A DNA stretch of 64,000 bases from Bacteroidales bacterium UBA2287 (GCA_002345675.1 DDWL01000019.1:1-64000), one strand, 5' to 3'. Positions 18,101 through 27,157 are shown, numbered from the stretch's first letter. The notes: generated from the letters alone by a model not told the origin. Translations and numbers: made by a program.

Positions 18101-18544
18101 GATTTGGGTAACGATATGCGGGATCCTATTGTGTGGAACTCAGCTGACCATACTCAAGCAGGAGGTTACGCTCCAACTAGTGGCGGTGTAATTGAAGAAG
18201 GTGTACTGGCCGATGGATCTGCAAACTGGGTTCGACGTAATCAGGAAAATTACAATGCAATTGGTTGGGCAAGAGACCCCAACGCAAGGTTTATTTACGA
18301 TGCTTCTTACATCAAATTAAGGGAACTTGCTATAACCTACACTTTACCTAAGAACCTTGTAAGTAAAATTTCGATGGCAGGTGCATCAGTTAGTTTTGTG
18401 GGTTCAAACCTATGGATTATCCATAAGAATCTCCCATACGCTGATCCTGAAGCAAGCCAAGGTGCCGGAAATATTCAGGGATGGCAGTCGGGCGTTATGC
18501 CAGCTACACGTAACTTTGGATTTACTTTAAATCTTCAATTTTAA
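15188..18544 (+). CDS. SusC/RagA-family TonB-dependent transporter (locus 2)
   Basis: A 1118-residue outer-membrane transporter, the longest of the three paralogues. Signal peptide, regulatory beta-sandwich and TonB-box region (residues 1-112, EEIVVTAMGI) are nearly identical to locus 1, also at DNA level. The plug has IRGSSSLTGNNQALFVVDGIPVD and DIESITVLKGAAATALYGSRAANG. After the plug there is an unusually acidic insertion (about residues 297-338). It contains DVDGDGNVDY at about 317-326, which looks like a Ca2+-binding loop of the EF-hand/dockerin type. The barrel ends in TLNLQF. SusD follows 11 bases later. Ligand unknown. Confidence 0.95.
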   Translation: MKKLCAFLACFVFVGVSLLQAQTVQITGTVSSTEEGPLPGVSIIVKGTTVGTTTDGAGNYSINVPANASTLTFSFMGYKTQDVAIAGRKVIEVALEMDALALEEIVVTAMGITREKKSLGYAVQEVKGEDVNLSKGDNFLSQLSGRVAGVNVKSNTNFGGSNNIVIRGSSSLTGNNQALFVVDGIPVDNSQTNNGGQTTGRNGYDYGNAASDINPNDIESITVLKGAAATALYGSRAANGVILIITKKGTDTGSKGPQVKLSSNITFSTMDKSTFPKYQNKYGAGYGKYYYSGFDEDPEDGIPDDGSEYFGFEYYGDVDGDGNVDYTVPYYEDGSRGEKFNPSLMVFQWDALYPESPNYMKATPWIAGANGPDTFFGNGYINSQNIEIAGGNESTTYRLGYTYFDQGGIMPNSYLTKNNVIFTGSQKLFNNKVTVSSSANYIKTSGIGRPSTGYSDNIMSSFRQWYQVNTDIKQQKEMYELTNSNVTWNPVSYDNTAPAYWDNPYWVRYKNYETDGRSRFIGYAQFDWDINSDFKAMGRYAIDGYSELQEERKAIGSGSGEFGVNRPDVTSGYSRFSRDFQESNLDFMLNYRKKIADVIDLSALVGTNIRRTRSESVYASTNNGLAVPNLFSLNNTVDPQDLPEESIREIGVNGIFGSVSLGLLDTYFIDATVRRDQSSSLPAENNAYLYPSITGSILFSNLIKQDWLSLGKVRLNYAEVGSSAPALSVKDTYRAIFPLSGNSLATVPNTKLNPNLKPERQRALEGGLEMNFFKNRVGFDLAFYKNNTVDQLMPVSISYATGFASKWVNAGEIENKGIELQLNGTPIKSSDFSWSINLNWAKNQNKVVELYTDETGNKVTNLEIASLQGGVSINATVGQPYGTIQGTDFLYHDNGGKLINPTNGRYLKSSTNDVVIGDVNPDWNAGIRNSFKYKNIALSFLIDMQQGGDIFSLDLWYGMGTGLYEETAGTNDLGNDMRDPIVWNSADHTQAGGYAPTSGGVIEEGVLADGSANWVRRNQENYNAIGWARDPNARFIYDASYIKLRELAITYTLPKNLVSKISMAGASVSFVGSNLWIIHKNLPYADPEASQGAGNIQGWQSGVMPATRNFGFTLNLQF

Positions 18545-18555
18545 ATAAAATAGCT

Positions 18556-20001
18556 ATGAAAAGAATATTGTTAACTATGTCGGTTCTGGTGTTTGTTGTT
18601 ACAGCTTGTACCGATAAATTTGAAGATTATAATACTGACAAAAAGAATCCGGAAATTGTTCCAGGGCCAGCGCTTGTCTCTAATGCACAAAAAGAGCTGT
18701 CAGACTATTTAAATAACACCAATGTGAACGTCAACATTTTCTTGATGATGTCGCAGTACTGGACCGAAACTACTTATATTGATGAAGCTAATTACGATTT
18801 AACTAATCGTAATATTTCAACCAATATTTGGTCAAGGCTTTACTTAAGGGTTTTAACTGACCTAAAAGAAGCTAAGAAGATTATCGAAGTTACTGAAGAA
18901 CTTCCTTCACCTGCAAATCCACATCCTGAAATAGTGAAGAAAAATCAACTTCAGATAATTGAACTGTTAAATATTTACACATGGGCTCACCTTGTTGATG
19001 TATTTGGTGCTATACCCTATACTCAGGCGTTAAATCCAAATAACGTATATCCAGTTTATGATGGAGGAAAAGCCGTTTATACTGATTTATTTACTCGGCT
19101 GAATTTAGCATTAGCAAATCTCGATGCAACTGAGGCTAGTTTTGGATCGGCAGACCTATACTATGGTGGCAATGTTTCTAAATGGATAAAATTTGGGAAC
19201 TCTCTAAAAGTAAAATTAGCCATAATTACAGCCGACGACGATGATGCTGCCTCTAAAGCTGCTGTTGAGGCTGCTGTTGCAAATGTATTTAGTTCAAACG
19301 ACGACAATTGTCTTATGTCCTATATGTCATCTGCTCCTAATTATAACCAATTGTATGCTGATTTGGTTGCTTCTGGTCGTCACGATTTTGTACCTGCCAA
19401 CACAATTGTTGATGTAATGAATACCTTGGTTGATCCTCGTAGAGAAGCTTACTTTACATTATATTCAGGAAGTTACCTCGGTGGCACATACGGATACCCA
19501 AATTCATGGAGCCAATATTCGCACATAGCAGATGTAATTCATGAACCTGATTTCCCTGGCATTATAATGACCTACCCCGAAATTTGTTTCTATTTGGCTG
19601 AAGCTGCCGAAAGAAATTACGATGTCAATGGTACTGCTGAGTATTGGTATAATAATGGAATTACTGCTTCGTTTGATTATTGGGGAGTTGCTGGTGCGGC
19701 AACATATTTAGCAACACCCGAAGTTGCCTATACTACTGCCGCAGGCACATGGAGACAAAAAATTGGCATTCAATCGTGGATAGCCAACTATGTTAACGGT
19801 ACTGTAGGTTACAACAACTGGCGCAGGTTAGATTTCCCGATTTTAAATATTCCTGAATTTGCTACTGATTATTCAGATATTCCCGTTCGCTTTACTTTCC
19901 CAATTAACGAGCAGACTCTAAATAGTGTTAACTATAATGCTGCATCGGCTATGATTGGTGGCGATTTAATATCTACCAAGTTATTTTGGGATAAGTATTA
20001 G
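18556..20001 (+). CDS. SusD/RagB-like surface lipoprotein (locus 2)
   Basis: A 481-residue lipoprotein lid for the SusC encoded immediately upstream (11-base gap). Lipobox cysteine Cys18 (VTAC) is followed by TDKFEDYN, giving an acidic export signal. SusD-like_2 features: DKFEDYNTDKKNPEIVPG, then LLNIYTWAHLVDVFGAIPYTQALNPNNVYP in the helical core, and IGIQSWIANYVNGTVGYNNWRRLDFP in the C-terminal part. This locus has no accessory lipoprotein, unlike loci 1 and 3; a terminator comes directly after it. No hydrolase or regulator gene is adjacent, so the ligand cannot be deduced. Confidence 0.93.
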   Translation: MKRILLTMSVLVFVVTACTDKFEDYNTDKKNPEIVPGPALVSNAQKELSDYLNNTNVNVNIFLMMSQYWTETTYIDEANYDLTNRNISTNIWSRLYLRVLTDLKEAKKIIEVTEELPSPANPHPEIVKKNQLQIIELLNIYTWAHLVDVFGAIPYTQALNPNNVYPVYDGGKAVYTDLFTRLNLALANLDATEASFGSADLYYGGNVSKWIKFGNSLKVKLAIITADDDDAASKAAVEAAVANVFSSNDDNCLMSYMSSAPNYNQLYADLVASGRHDFVPANTIVDVMNTLVDPRREAYFTLYSGSYLGGTYGYPNSWSQYSHIADVIHEPDFPGIIMTYPEICFYLAEAAERNYDVNGTAEYWYNNGITASFDYWGVAGAATYLATPEVAYTTAAGTWRQKIGIQSWIANYVNGTVGYNNWRRLDFPILNIPEFATDYSDIPVRFTFPINEQTLNSVNYNAASAMIGGDLISTKLFWDKY

Positions 20002-20017
20002 AGATCGCCTATATGTA

Positions 20018-20058
20018 TTAAAAAAGAGGCTGCCCTTTATGGGCAGCCTCTTTTTTAA
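20018..20058 (+). terminator. Terminator of SusCD locus 2
   Basis: GAGGCTGCCCTTTATGGGCA hairpin (15-bp stem counting flanking A/T pairs), followed by TTTTTT. Confidence 0.93.
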
Positions 20059-20088
20059 TGAGTTTACTTTAAAAAAAAACACTGAAAA

Positions 20089-20119
20089 TTTGATTTAACA
20101 AAGGATTAACTTAAATTAG
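20089..20119 (+). promoter_or_regulatory. Promoter of SusCD locus 3
   Basis: TTTG (20089-20092), 19-base spacer, TAAATTAG (20112-20119), same architecture as loci 1 and 2. The ATG is at 20162. Confidence 0.7.
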
Positions 20120-20161
20120 CTCCGTGAAAAAAAATATACATTTTAACCTAAAAATTAATCT

Positions 20162-23100
20162 ATGAAAAGACTATGCGCATTTCTTGCAGTCTTTGTGTTT
20201 GTTGGAATCAATCTCCTACATGCACAAAACGTGCAAATTACAGGTACTGTTTCTAGTGCCGCCGAAGGTCCTATGCCAGGTGTTACTGTCATTCTGAAAG
20301 GGACAACAGTTGGTGCAATATCTGACTTAGATGGTAAATATACCATTAACGTTCCAGTAAATGCAACAACTCTTATTTACAGTTTCATGGGTTATAAAGC
20401 TCAAGAAGTTGAAATAGCTGGAAGAAAAGTTATTGACGTGGTACTTGTTTCGGATGCCCATGAACTCGATGCTGTAGTTGTTACAGCTATCGGTATTCAA
20501 CGAACTCAAAAGTCGTTAGGGTATGCTGTAACACAAGTTGAACCCGATAAAGCACTTCAAAAAGCTGAACCCGATGCGCTAAGAGCACTTGAAGGTAAAA
20601 TTCCTGGTGTTCAAATCTCATCAACCAGCGGCTCGGCAGGTAGCGCTACACGTATTACCATTCGTGGTAACTCATCGTTCCTTGGAAACAACCAGCCTCT
20701 TTTTGTTGTTGATAATATTCCCTACAGCAACGATCAGATAAGCACCTCGAACCAGTTAACCTCCAGCGGTGGTGCATACGGCTCAGGCTTTTCCACATTA
20801 GACCCTAACGACATTGAGACTATAAACGTGCTTAAGGGTGCTGCTGCTGCTGCACTATATGGATCAAGAGCTGCAAATGGCGCAGTAATTATTACAACCA
20901 AGTCGGGCTCAAAGAAAAAACGCCCAAGCCAAAAAGGCTTTGAAGTATCCTTTGTAAACTCCTATTCAATGGAAACCATTGGCGCACTTCCTGAATACCA
21001 AAATACATTTGGAGCAGGTGTTGATTTCAAGGCAATAGGTGCAAATGGCTCGTGGGGTGCTCCATTCTCCGAAGTTGACTCGATACCCACTTGGCCTGGC
21101 TACCAAGCCGCTTACCCCGATATTTTCGGCCCAAAAGTTGCTTATAAAGCTTATCCAAATAACGTAAAAGATCTTTTTGATACCGGTAAAATTATCGAAT
21201 CGTCGGTTAACGTTGCAAGCGTTTCAGAAAAGGGCGCGTTTAATACTACAATTTCACGATTAATTCAGGATGGTTATATCCCTTACTCAGGTTTTGAAAG
21301 GTATAGTGTTAGTGCTGGGGGTAACCAAAAACTCGACAATGGTTTAAGAGTAGGTGGAAATGTTTCCTACTCAAACTCAAAGCAAGACGGTCCAATGTTT
21401 GGTAATAACCAGTTTACAGGTGCAGCATCGTCGTTTGCTCGCACCCTAATTCTTGCTCGCAACTGGGATATGACAACCCCATTCGAAACACCCACCGGTG
21501 CTAGTTTAATGATGGTTGGTTCGCAGGCCGACAACCCCTTATGGTCGTGGAAGTACAACACCATTAAAACCACCATGGATCGTTCGGTTGCTGGTTTTAA
21601 TACAGGATACAATTTAACAAGTTGGTTGTCGGCCGATTATCAAATCGGTATCAACAGGTTTGCACAACATCGCCAAGAGGTAACCAATATAGGTTCGCGT
21701 GGAGCAGAGGGACTTGGAAAAATTAAAGAGGACGACTACTCAACCACCGAAATTGAGTCGAACTTTATGTTTACAATTACAAAAAAGGTTGGCGAAGATA
21801 TTGCAATAAAAGGAATTGTTGGTCATAACGTAAACCAACGTACAAGCGTACGGCAAGTAATAGAAGGTAAAGAAATGAAGAATCCAGGTATTTACCATTT
21901 AGAAAACACTGTTTACCACGAAGCAACTAGAACAAATTGGGAACGCAGAAGACTTTATGGTATATATACTGATATTTCGTTAGAATATAAAAATTACTTA
22001 TTCTTAAACCTAACTGGGCGAAACGATTTTTCGTCGACATTGCCAAAAGAAAATAGAAGTTTCTTCTATCCTGCAGTTTCTTCAGCTTTTGTTTTCTCCG
22101 ATGCATTTAATTTAAGCAACGACATATTTACTTTGGGTAGAGTTCGTGCAAGTTGGGCAAAGGTTGGAAACGATGCCGACCCATACTACGTTAGCGGTTT
22201 TTATGAAATAGGTACCCCATGGAATGGACTTTCAACCCTAACCCTTCCAACCTACACTTTCGATCCAAACCTTTCACCAGAATTCACAACAGAAATTGAG
22301 TTTGGAGGCGAATTTCAGTTTTTTAAAGAAAGAGTTAATATCGATATAGCCTGGTACAAACGAAGTACAACTGACCAAATTGCCCCTATAAGTTTACCCT
22401 ATAGCACAGGGGGTGGTTCGTACTATACTAACTTTGGAGAACTTCAGAACACAGGTATTGAAATTGGGTTGAATGTAACTCCTGTAAAAATGGAGAACTC
22501 GTTAAAATGGGACGCATTTGTTTCCTATACAAAAAATAAAAGTTTAGTAGTGTCGCTTACTGAGGGGGTTGAAAGACTTCAACTATATACTGGCTCCTCA
22601 GGTGGCCCATTCCCAACCTTAGAGCCAGGAAAACCCTATGGAATCCTTCGTGGGTCAGTTGCTCTTCGCGACAGCGATGGAAACTACTTAATTAACCCAG
22701 CCGATGGAACAATTATTGCAGATACTGAAGTAAAACAAATTGGAGATCCTAACCCCGACTTTATTTCAAGTATTTCAAATACGCTTTCATTTAAGGGTAT
22801 TTCGATTGGCTTTGTAATGGACTTCTCGGTAGGTGGCGATGTATACGCAGGTACAATTGAATCGCTCTTAGGTAGAGGTGTTACTAGAGATACTGAGAAT
22901 CGCTATGGAACTCGTATTATTCCTGGTTTCTACGGCGACCCTGATACTGGATTACCAATTTTAGATGGCTTAGGTAACAAAATTCCTAACAGCATTCAGC
23001 TAAATGAAAACAACCTTTGGTTTGGTAACACTTTTGCTGTTAACACTGTTGATGAGTTTAACGTTTACGATGCAACTGTATATAGGTTAAGAGAAGTAAC

Positions 23101-23326
23101 TATAGGTTACGAAATGCCTAAAGCATGGTTTAGTAAAATATTTATTGGTTCGGCAAATATTTCATTTGTTGCCCGTAACTTATGGTTTGATGCGCCCAAT
23201 ACACCTGAGTATTGCAACTACGACCCAGCTGCTAACACATTTGGAGCTTCTAATGTTCAAGGTATTGAATATGAGGTAGCCCCTTCGGTTAAAAGGTATG
23301 GTTTTAACCTAAGGCTTACCTTTTAA
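20162..23326 (+). CDS. SusC/RagA-family TonB-dependent transporter (locus 3)
   Basis: A 1054-residue outer-membrane transporter. The signal peptide ends at LLHAQ and the regulatory sandwich is clearly homologous to loci 1 and 2 but more diverged (VTVILKGTTVGAISDLDGKY). The TonB-box-like segment is DAVVVTAIGI. The plug shows ITIRGNSSFLGNNQPLFVVDNIPY and DIETINVLKGAAAAALYGSRAANG. The barrel ends in FNLRLTF. The DNA is somewhat richer in GC-ending codons than in loci 1 and 2, suggesting this copy is older or of different origin (impression only). SusD starts 38 bases downstream. Confidence 0.95.
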   Translation: MKRLCAFLAVFVFVGINLLHAQNVQITGTVSSAAEGPMPGVTVILKGTTVGAISDLDGKYTINVPVNATTLIYSFMGYKAQEVEIAGRKVIDVVLVSDAHELDAVVVTAIGIQRTQKSLGYAVTQVEPDKALQKAEPDALRALEGKIPGVQISSTSGSAGSATRITIRGNSSFLGNNQPLFVVDNIPYSNDQISTSNQLTSSGGAYGSGFSTLDPNDIETINVLKGAAAAALYGSRAANGAVIITTKSGSKKKRPSQKGFEVSFVNSYSMETIGALPEYQNTFGAGVDFKAIGANGSWGAPFSEVDSIPTWPGYQAAYPDIFGPKVAYKAYPNNVKDLFDTGKIIESSVNVASVSEKGAFNTTISRLIQDGYIPYSGFERYSVSAGGNQKLDNGLRVGGNVSYSNSKQDGPMFGNNQFTGAASSFARTLILARNWDMTTPFETPTGASLMMVGSQADNPLWSWKYNTIKTTMDRSVAGFNTGYNLTSWLSADYQIGINRFAQHRQEVTNIGSRGAEGLGKIKEDDYSTTEIESNFMFTITKKVGEDIAIKGIVGHNVNQRTSVRQVIEGKEMKNPGIYHLENTVYHEATRTNWERRRLYGIYTDISLEYKNYLFLNLTGRNDFSSTLPKENRSFFYPAVSSAFVFSDAFNLSNDIFTLGRVRASWAKVGNDADPYYVSGFYEIGTPWNGLSTLTLPTYTFDPNLSPEFTTEIEFGGEFQFFKERVNIDIAWYKRSTTDQIAPISLPYSTGGGSYYTNFGELQNTGIEIGLNVTPVKMENSLKWDAFVSYTKNKSLVVSLTEGVERLQLYTGSSGGPFPTLEPGKPYGILRGSVALRDSDGNYLINPADGTIIADTEVKQIGDPNPDFISSISNTLSFKGISIGFVMDFSVGGDVYAGTIESLLGRGVTRDTENRYGTRIIPGFYGDPDTGLPILDGLGNKIPNSIQLNENNLWFGNTFAVNTVDEFNVYDATVYRLREVTIGYEMPKAWFSKIFIGSANISFVARNLWFDAPNTPEYCNYDPAANTFGASNVQGIEYEVAPSVKRYGFNLRLTF

Positions 23327-23364
23327 GCATACAAACAGTTTATTAATAATATAAATTTTGAACA

Positions 23365-25041
23365 ATGAAAAAAACAGCATTTATAATAACAGTTTTTCTG
23401 GTGATTGCATTAACAGGATGCGAGAAAAACTGGCTCGATATTAACAAGGATCCCAATGTGCCAACAGTTGCTGAACCTAATAAACTACTTACAGGTACTC
23501 AGGTAAATTTTGGTTACACTTTTGGCCAAGGTAATTACATTGGCAACGACCTTTTGAGCTATGTTCACCAGCTTAGTTCTCGAGAAGTTGATCAGTACTC
23601 AATGTCTGCTACAGGTTCCATAGGCAACACATGGGCAAATCATTACGCTTATGTTGTTCCAAATTTAGATGCACTTATTAGCTCAACTGAGCCTAAAGGG
23701 AACACCTATTACGCAGGCATTGCCAAACTAATGAAGGCATATTCCTATTCGGTAATGGTTGACCTGTTTGGCGACATTCCATATAGCGAGGCAAATATTT
23801 TAGGTAATATTGCCCCTAAAGCCGATCCTGCTGCCGAAATTTATAATAATCTTTTTGTTCTAATCGACGAGGCATTAGCGAACTTATCAACCACTCCGGC
23901 AAGCAATCTACTTAAACCAGCTATCGACGATATAATATACAGCGGGGACATAGGTAAATGGATACGCATGGGCAATACACTTAAATTGAGGTTACTTGTT
24001 AATACTCGGTTAGCCCAAGGAAGTATTACTGGTTACACACAGAAAATGAATGATTTGATGACAGCCAATAACTTCATGCTTCCTGGCGAAGATTTTGAGT
24101 TCTGGTTCAGTTCAACTGTTACCCCCGATCAACGTCACCCAGCATTTGTTGATGAATATGGTGGAGGTCAAATTACCTATTACATTAGCCCATGGTTTTA
24201 CGAAATAATGAAAGGGTTAACCATTAACGCAACTAACAACCCCTTTCCAAACATTGCTGATCCACGTGTACCATACTATTGGGTAAACCAATTAACAGGA
24301 ACTGCTGCTGCTCAAAACCCAACAGAATACCGTCATGGTGCTTTTATTTCCATCGTTTTTGGCTCAATTGGTCCAAATTCCGACTATGCTCAAAGGGAGT
24401 CGGCTACAATGATTGGCTTTTACCCATGCGGTGGAAAATACGATAACGGAACAGCGGCTGGCGACAATGGCTTAAAAATTGCCGCAGGTGACGGTGTTGC
24501 ACCCCAAAAGTTTATTACCTATGCAAGTTCAAGGTTTATGCTAGCCGAACTGGCTGCAACTGGCGTAATTACTGGTGATGCAGCGCTATACTACGAACAG
24601 GGCGTTAGAGCTGCATTAGATCACGTTAACAAGGTTGTTGGGAAAACTACAAAAACAGGAGTGCCTGTAATTGCTACTTCAAGTATTAGTTCTTTTGTTA
24701 CAAGTTTAATGGGTTTATATAATGCAGCAACTATTGAGCGTAAACTTGAAATGATTATGACACAGAAATGGATTCATAACTTTTTTAATCCTGTTGATTC
24801 ATATACTGATTACAGAAGAACTGGCTATCCTATTCTGTTCGACCCAAAACCTGGAGTTGTAATTATTCCTATTAATACAGAGGGACAAACAAACACCGAA
24901 TCTGCAGTTCAACTTGTTCGCAAGTATCCAAAATCGATGTGGTATCCACAGCGTGAAACTGAGCTTAACCCTAATATTTCGCAGAAAACAGACCTTACTG
25001 CTGCTAAATTATTCTGGGATACAAGGACTTACGAATACTAG
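23365..25041 (+). CDS. SusD/RagB-like surface lipoprotein (locus 3)
   Basis: A 558-residue SusD-like_2 lipoprotein, clearly longer than the partners in loci 1 and 2 (481-483). Lipobox Cys19 (LTGC) is followed by EKNWLDINKDPNVPT, the usual N-terminal family signature. The core has YYAGIAKLMKAYSYSVMVDLFGDIPYSEANI, and the C-terminus has ERKLEMIMTQKWIHNFFNPVDSYTDYRRTGYP. The extra length comes mainly from the middle (WFYEIMKGLTINATNNPFPNIADPRVPYYW onward). It caps the SusC barrel encoded upstream. The next lipoprotein gene starts 20 bases downstream. Confidence 0.93.
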   Translation: MKKTAFIITVFLVIALTGCEKNWLDINKDPNVPTVAEPNKLLTGTQVNFGYTFGQGNYIGNDLLSYVHQLSSREVDQYSMSATGSIGNTWANHYAYVVPNLDALISSTEPKGNTYYAGIAKLMKAYSYSVMVDLFGDIPYSEANILGNIAPKADPAAEIYNNLFVLIDEALANLSTTPASNLLKPAIDDIIYSGDIGKWIRMGNTLKLRLLVNTRLAQGSITGYTQKMNDLMTANNFMLPGEDFEFWFSSTVTPDQRHPAFVDEYGGGQITYYISPWFYEIMKGLTINATNNPFPNIADPRVPYYWVNQLTGTAAAQNPTEYRHGAFISIVFGSIGPNSDYAQRESATMIGFYPCGGKYDNGTAAGDNGLKIAAGDGVAPQKFITYASSRFMLAELAATGVITGDAALYYEQGVRAALDHVNKVVGKTTKTGVPVIATSSISSFVTSLMGLYNAATIERKLEMIMTQKWIHNFFNPVDSYTDYRRTGYPILFDPKPGVVIIPINTEGQTNTESAVQLVRKYPKSMWYPQRETELNPNISQKTDLTAAKLFWDTRTYEY

Positions 25042-25061
25042 ACTTTTAAAATATTAAACCT

Positions 25062-26168
25062 ATGAATATGAAAAGAATAAGCATAATATTTTCGATTGTT
25101 GTACTCGCAATAGCCTTTAATAGCTGTGGCGAAAGCGAATATCCTTACGACTTAAGTACAATAAAAAAGGGATGCCTAATTGATGTGTCAAAGGTCGCAG
25201 GTTCTGCACTCGACTTACCCTTTGCCCCTCTATCGGGTCAAGCATTTGTAATGGGCGCTTACATTCAGGTTGTTGAAAAAGGCGCTGGTCCTTTCACCTC
25301 AGTTGATTTGGTTTTGGTTCATAATGATGCGAAATCGTACATTTACCAAAGTGGCATTACTACATTACCTACAACTATAAATATTGATTATCTTCAAGTT
25401 GTTAATTTGATAGGTGGTGAAAATATTTGGATAGGCGATAAGTTTTCGTTCACTGCCAATGTTCATTTACCCGATGGAACAATTATTTATGGTTGGGCTC
25501 CAGAGTTTGGCTTCAATAATGTATCGTCATTTGCAGCTTATGCAGTTGACGGCAGACCCTATTCGAGTAACATAAACTGGAAAACTAAAACATGTTTCTT
25601 TGCCGATATACCTTGGCTTAATCAGTGGTGGAGTGGACCTGCAATTACCAATTACTTTAGAACAACCACCCCAGTAATTAATGGTGCAATTTCAAATTCT
25701 ACTTTAGAAGTGCTTCCTGCAGATGATGTTCCAACAGCTGCACAGTGGACACAACTGGGTGTTCTACCTGCTGACTACGAAAACTTCGTTTTAGCTGGAT
25801 TTAAAGTAAAAAGGTACTTTTTAGATGAGCGGACAGGCGTACAAACTGGAACCGAATCGTCCATTAAAATTTGGGTTAATACTGTAGGTACACCAAAAGC
25901 TTATATTCCAATACAACCAACTGGTTTAGTATTTGACCGTGATCAACTGTTGGCAACACCAACAGGAACTCCTAATTACCAGGAAGTTTTTATGAGTGGC
26001 AAAGCAAATTACCCTACAGAATATAAGAATGGAATTGACACAAAGGAAGGAGTAATTGTATGGGTTGCTGACATGAAACTTGGCACTGGTACTTCTACAG
26101 GAGCAAATACATACATATTTAATAAGGTTACGTTTCAAGTGAAAAACAAAATATTCATTAGACCTTAA
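25062..26168 (+). CDS. SusCD-associated surface lipoprotein (locus 3)
   Basis: A 368-residue lipoprotein, last gene of the third SusCD operon. The signal peptide ends at Cys22 (FNSC), followed by GESEYPYD. The second ATG at 25068 (MKRIS) could equally be the start. The mature region is beta-rich (FVMGAYIQVVEKGAGPFTSVDLVLVHNDAK is around residues 60-90) and contains FADIPWLNQWWSGP. It has no enzymatic motif I recognise and is not clearly homologous to the accessory lipoprotein of locus 1, although it occupies the same operon position. An accessory ligand-binding role is inferred from that position only. Confidence 0.8.
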   Translation: MNMKRISIIFSIVVLAIAFNSCGESEYPYDLSTIKKGCLIDVSKVAGSALDLPFAPLSGQAFVMGAYIQVVEKGAGPFTSVDLVLVHNDAKSYIYQSGITTLPTTINIDYLQVVNLIGGENIWIGDKFSFTANVHLPDGTIIYGWAPEFGFNNVSSFAAYAVDGRPYSSNINWKTKTCFFADIPWLNQWWSGPAITNYFRTTTPVINGAISNSTLEVLPADDVPTAAQWTQLGVLPADYENFVLAGFKVKRYFLDERTGVQTGTESSIKIWVNTVGTPKAYIPIQPTGLVFDRDQLLATPTGTPNYQEVFMSGKANYPTEYKNGIDTKEGVIVWVADMKLGTGTSTGANTYIFNKVTFQVKNKIFIRP

Positions 26169-26190
26169 TTAAATTAATGTAAAAGTTTAC

Positions 26191-26233
26191 TAAAAAGAGA
26201 GGGACATATATGTTCCTCTCTTTTTTTATTTTT
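26191..26233 (+). terminator. Terminator of SusCD locus 3
   Basis: AGAGAGGGACATATATGTTC with pairing CCTCTCT, then TTTTTTT; 23 bases past the stop codon. Confidence 0.88.
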
Positions 26234-26263
26234 AAATATTAACCATTTATACCTTAAGATGAT

Positions 26264-26271
26264 TAATTTTG
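26264..26271 (+). promoter_or_regulatory. Possible promoter box for the 26.4-28.9 kb cluster
   Basis: TAATTTTG is an exact TAnnTTTG box, but no TTTG lies 19-20 bases upstream and the leader to 26397 would be about 120 bases. Confidence 0.3.
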
Positions 26272-26396
26272 CAGAAAATATAATTAAAACAACATAAGAA
26301 TTTACTCGCTTTAAAATACCCTTTAAACTTTTTTGGTACATAAAGCGTCTATACAATGTTTAAATTAAATTTATTATTTCATTTAAATGAGTTGAC

Positions 26397-27113
26397 ATGA
26401 AGAACCTAATTTTCGTTATTTTAATTACACTAGGCCTAACAGCATTGGGTCAAGACAACCAAAAATCGATAGTTATTGAAGGGCAAACGATTTTAAACGA
26501 TGTTTTAAGTTTCGATTCGCAGTATCTATTTCCTTCATTTATTGAAGGAACTTTATTATACACTGACAATAGCAGGTCGGTTGGGGAGTTTAACTACAAT
26601 TTACTAGTTGATGAGATGCATTTTATAAATAAGAAAAAAACTGTTTTAGCAATATCAAACCTCGAAAATATTTCAGGAATAATTTTGGGGACTAGAGTTT
26701 TTCTTTATTTGCCCCCCTATGGTTTTATGGAACAACTAGTTGATGGCGAAAATAAACTATTACTTAAGCGTAAAACAAAAATTAGTTCAATTAGTCAACC
26801 CGTTGGTGTATACGGTACAAATCCTGTTGGTACAAGTGTAAAGCCTGTTCAAGATTTTAAATTGTTCGTTGGCGCAAACCTGAAATTTGATGCTAATTTA
26901 ACTCAAACAATTCAGATCAATTATACTGAACATTTTTACTTGACTTTTAATGGTAAATTGCATCCATTTAACAATGTACGTGAAGCAGAAAAGGCTGTTG
27001 GAAAGAAAAACAAAGAGAATCTCAATTTCTTTTTAAAGTTCGAGGGAATTAATTTTAATAATCTTCAGGATTTATTGAAAGTTACTAACTGGATAAACAG
27101 CAACATAAAATAG
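26397..27113 (+). CDS. Secreted protein of unknown function
   Basis: A 238-residue exported protein with a short signal peptide (MKNLIFVILITLGLTALGQ; cleavage near residue 18-19). The remainder is beta-rich with alternating hydrophobic residues (GTLLYTDNSRSVGEFNYNLLVDEMHF), a pattern I have met in uncharacterised Bacteroidota exported proteins but cannot assign to a family. Residues 145-190 contain KLFVGANLKFDANLTQTIQINYTEHFYLTF. It is the first of three same-strand genes (44- and 13-base gaps) that probably form an operon encoding envelope proteins. Confidence 0.72.
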   Translation: MKNLIFVILITLGLTALGQDNQKSIVIEGQTILNDVLSFDSQYLFPSFIEGTLLYTDNSRSVGEFNYNLLVDEMHFINKKKTVLAISNLENISGIILGTRVFLYLPPYGFMEQLVDGENKLLLKRKTKISSISQPVGVYGTNPVGTSVKPVQDFKLFVGANLKFDANLTQTIQINYTEHFYLTFNGKLHPFNNVREAEKAVGKKNKENLNFFLKFEGINFNNLQDLLKVTNWINSNIK

Positions 27114-27157
27114 ATTACTAATACATCAATACAAACGATAATCTTTTCAACTATACT

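Noticed and set aside
9140..26168. Classical polysaccharide utilisation locus
   Set aside because: SusC and SusD genes are present, but no glycoside hydrolase, polysaccharide lyase, sulfatase or hybrid two-component regulator is adjacent.
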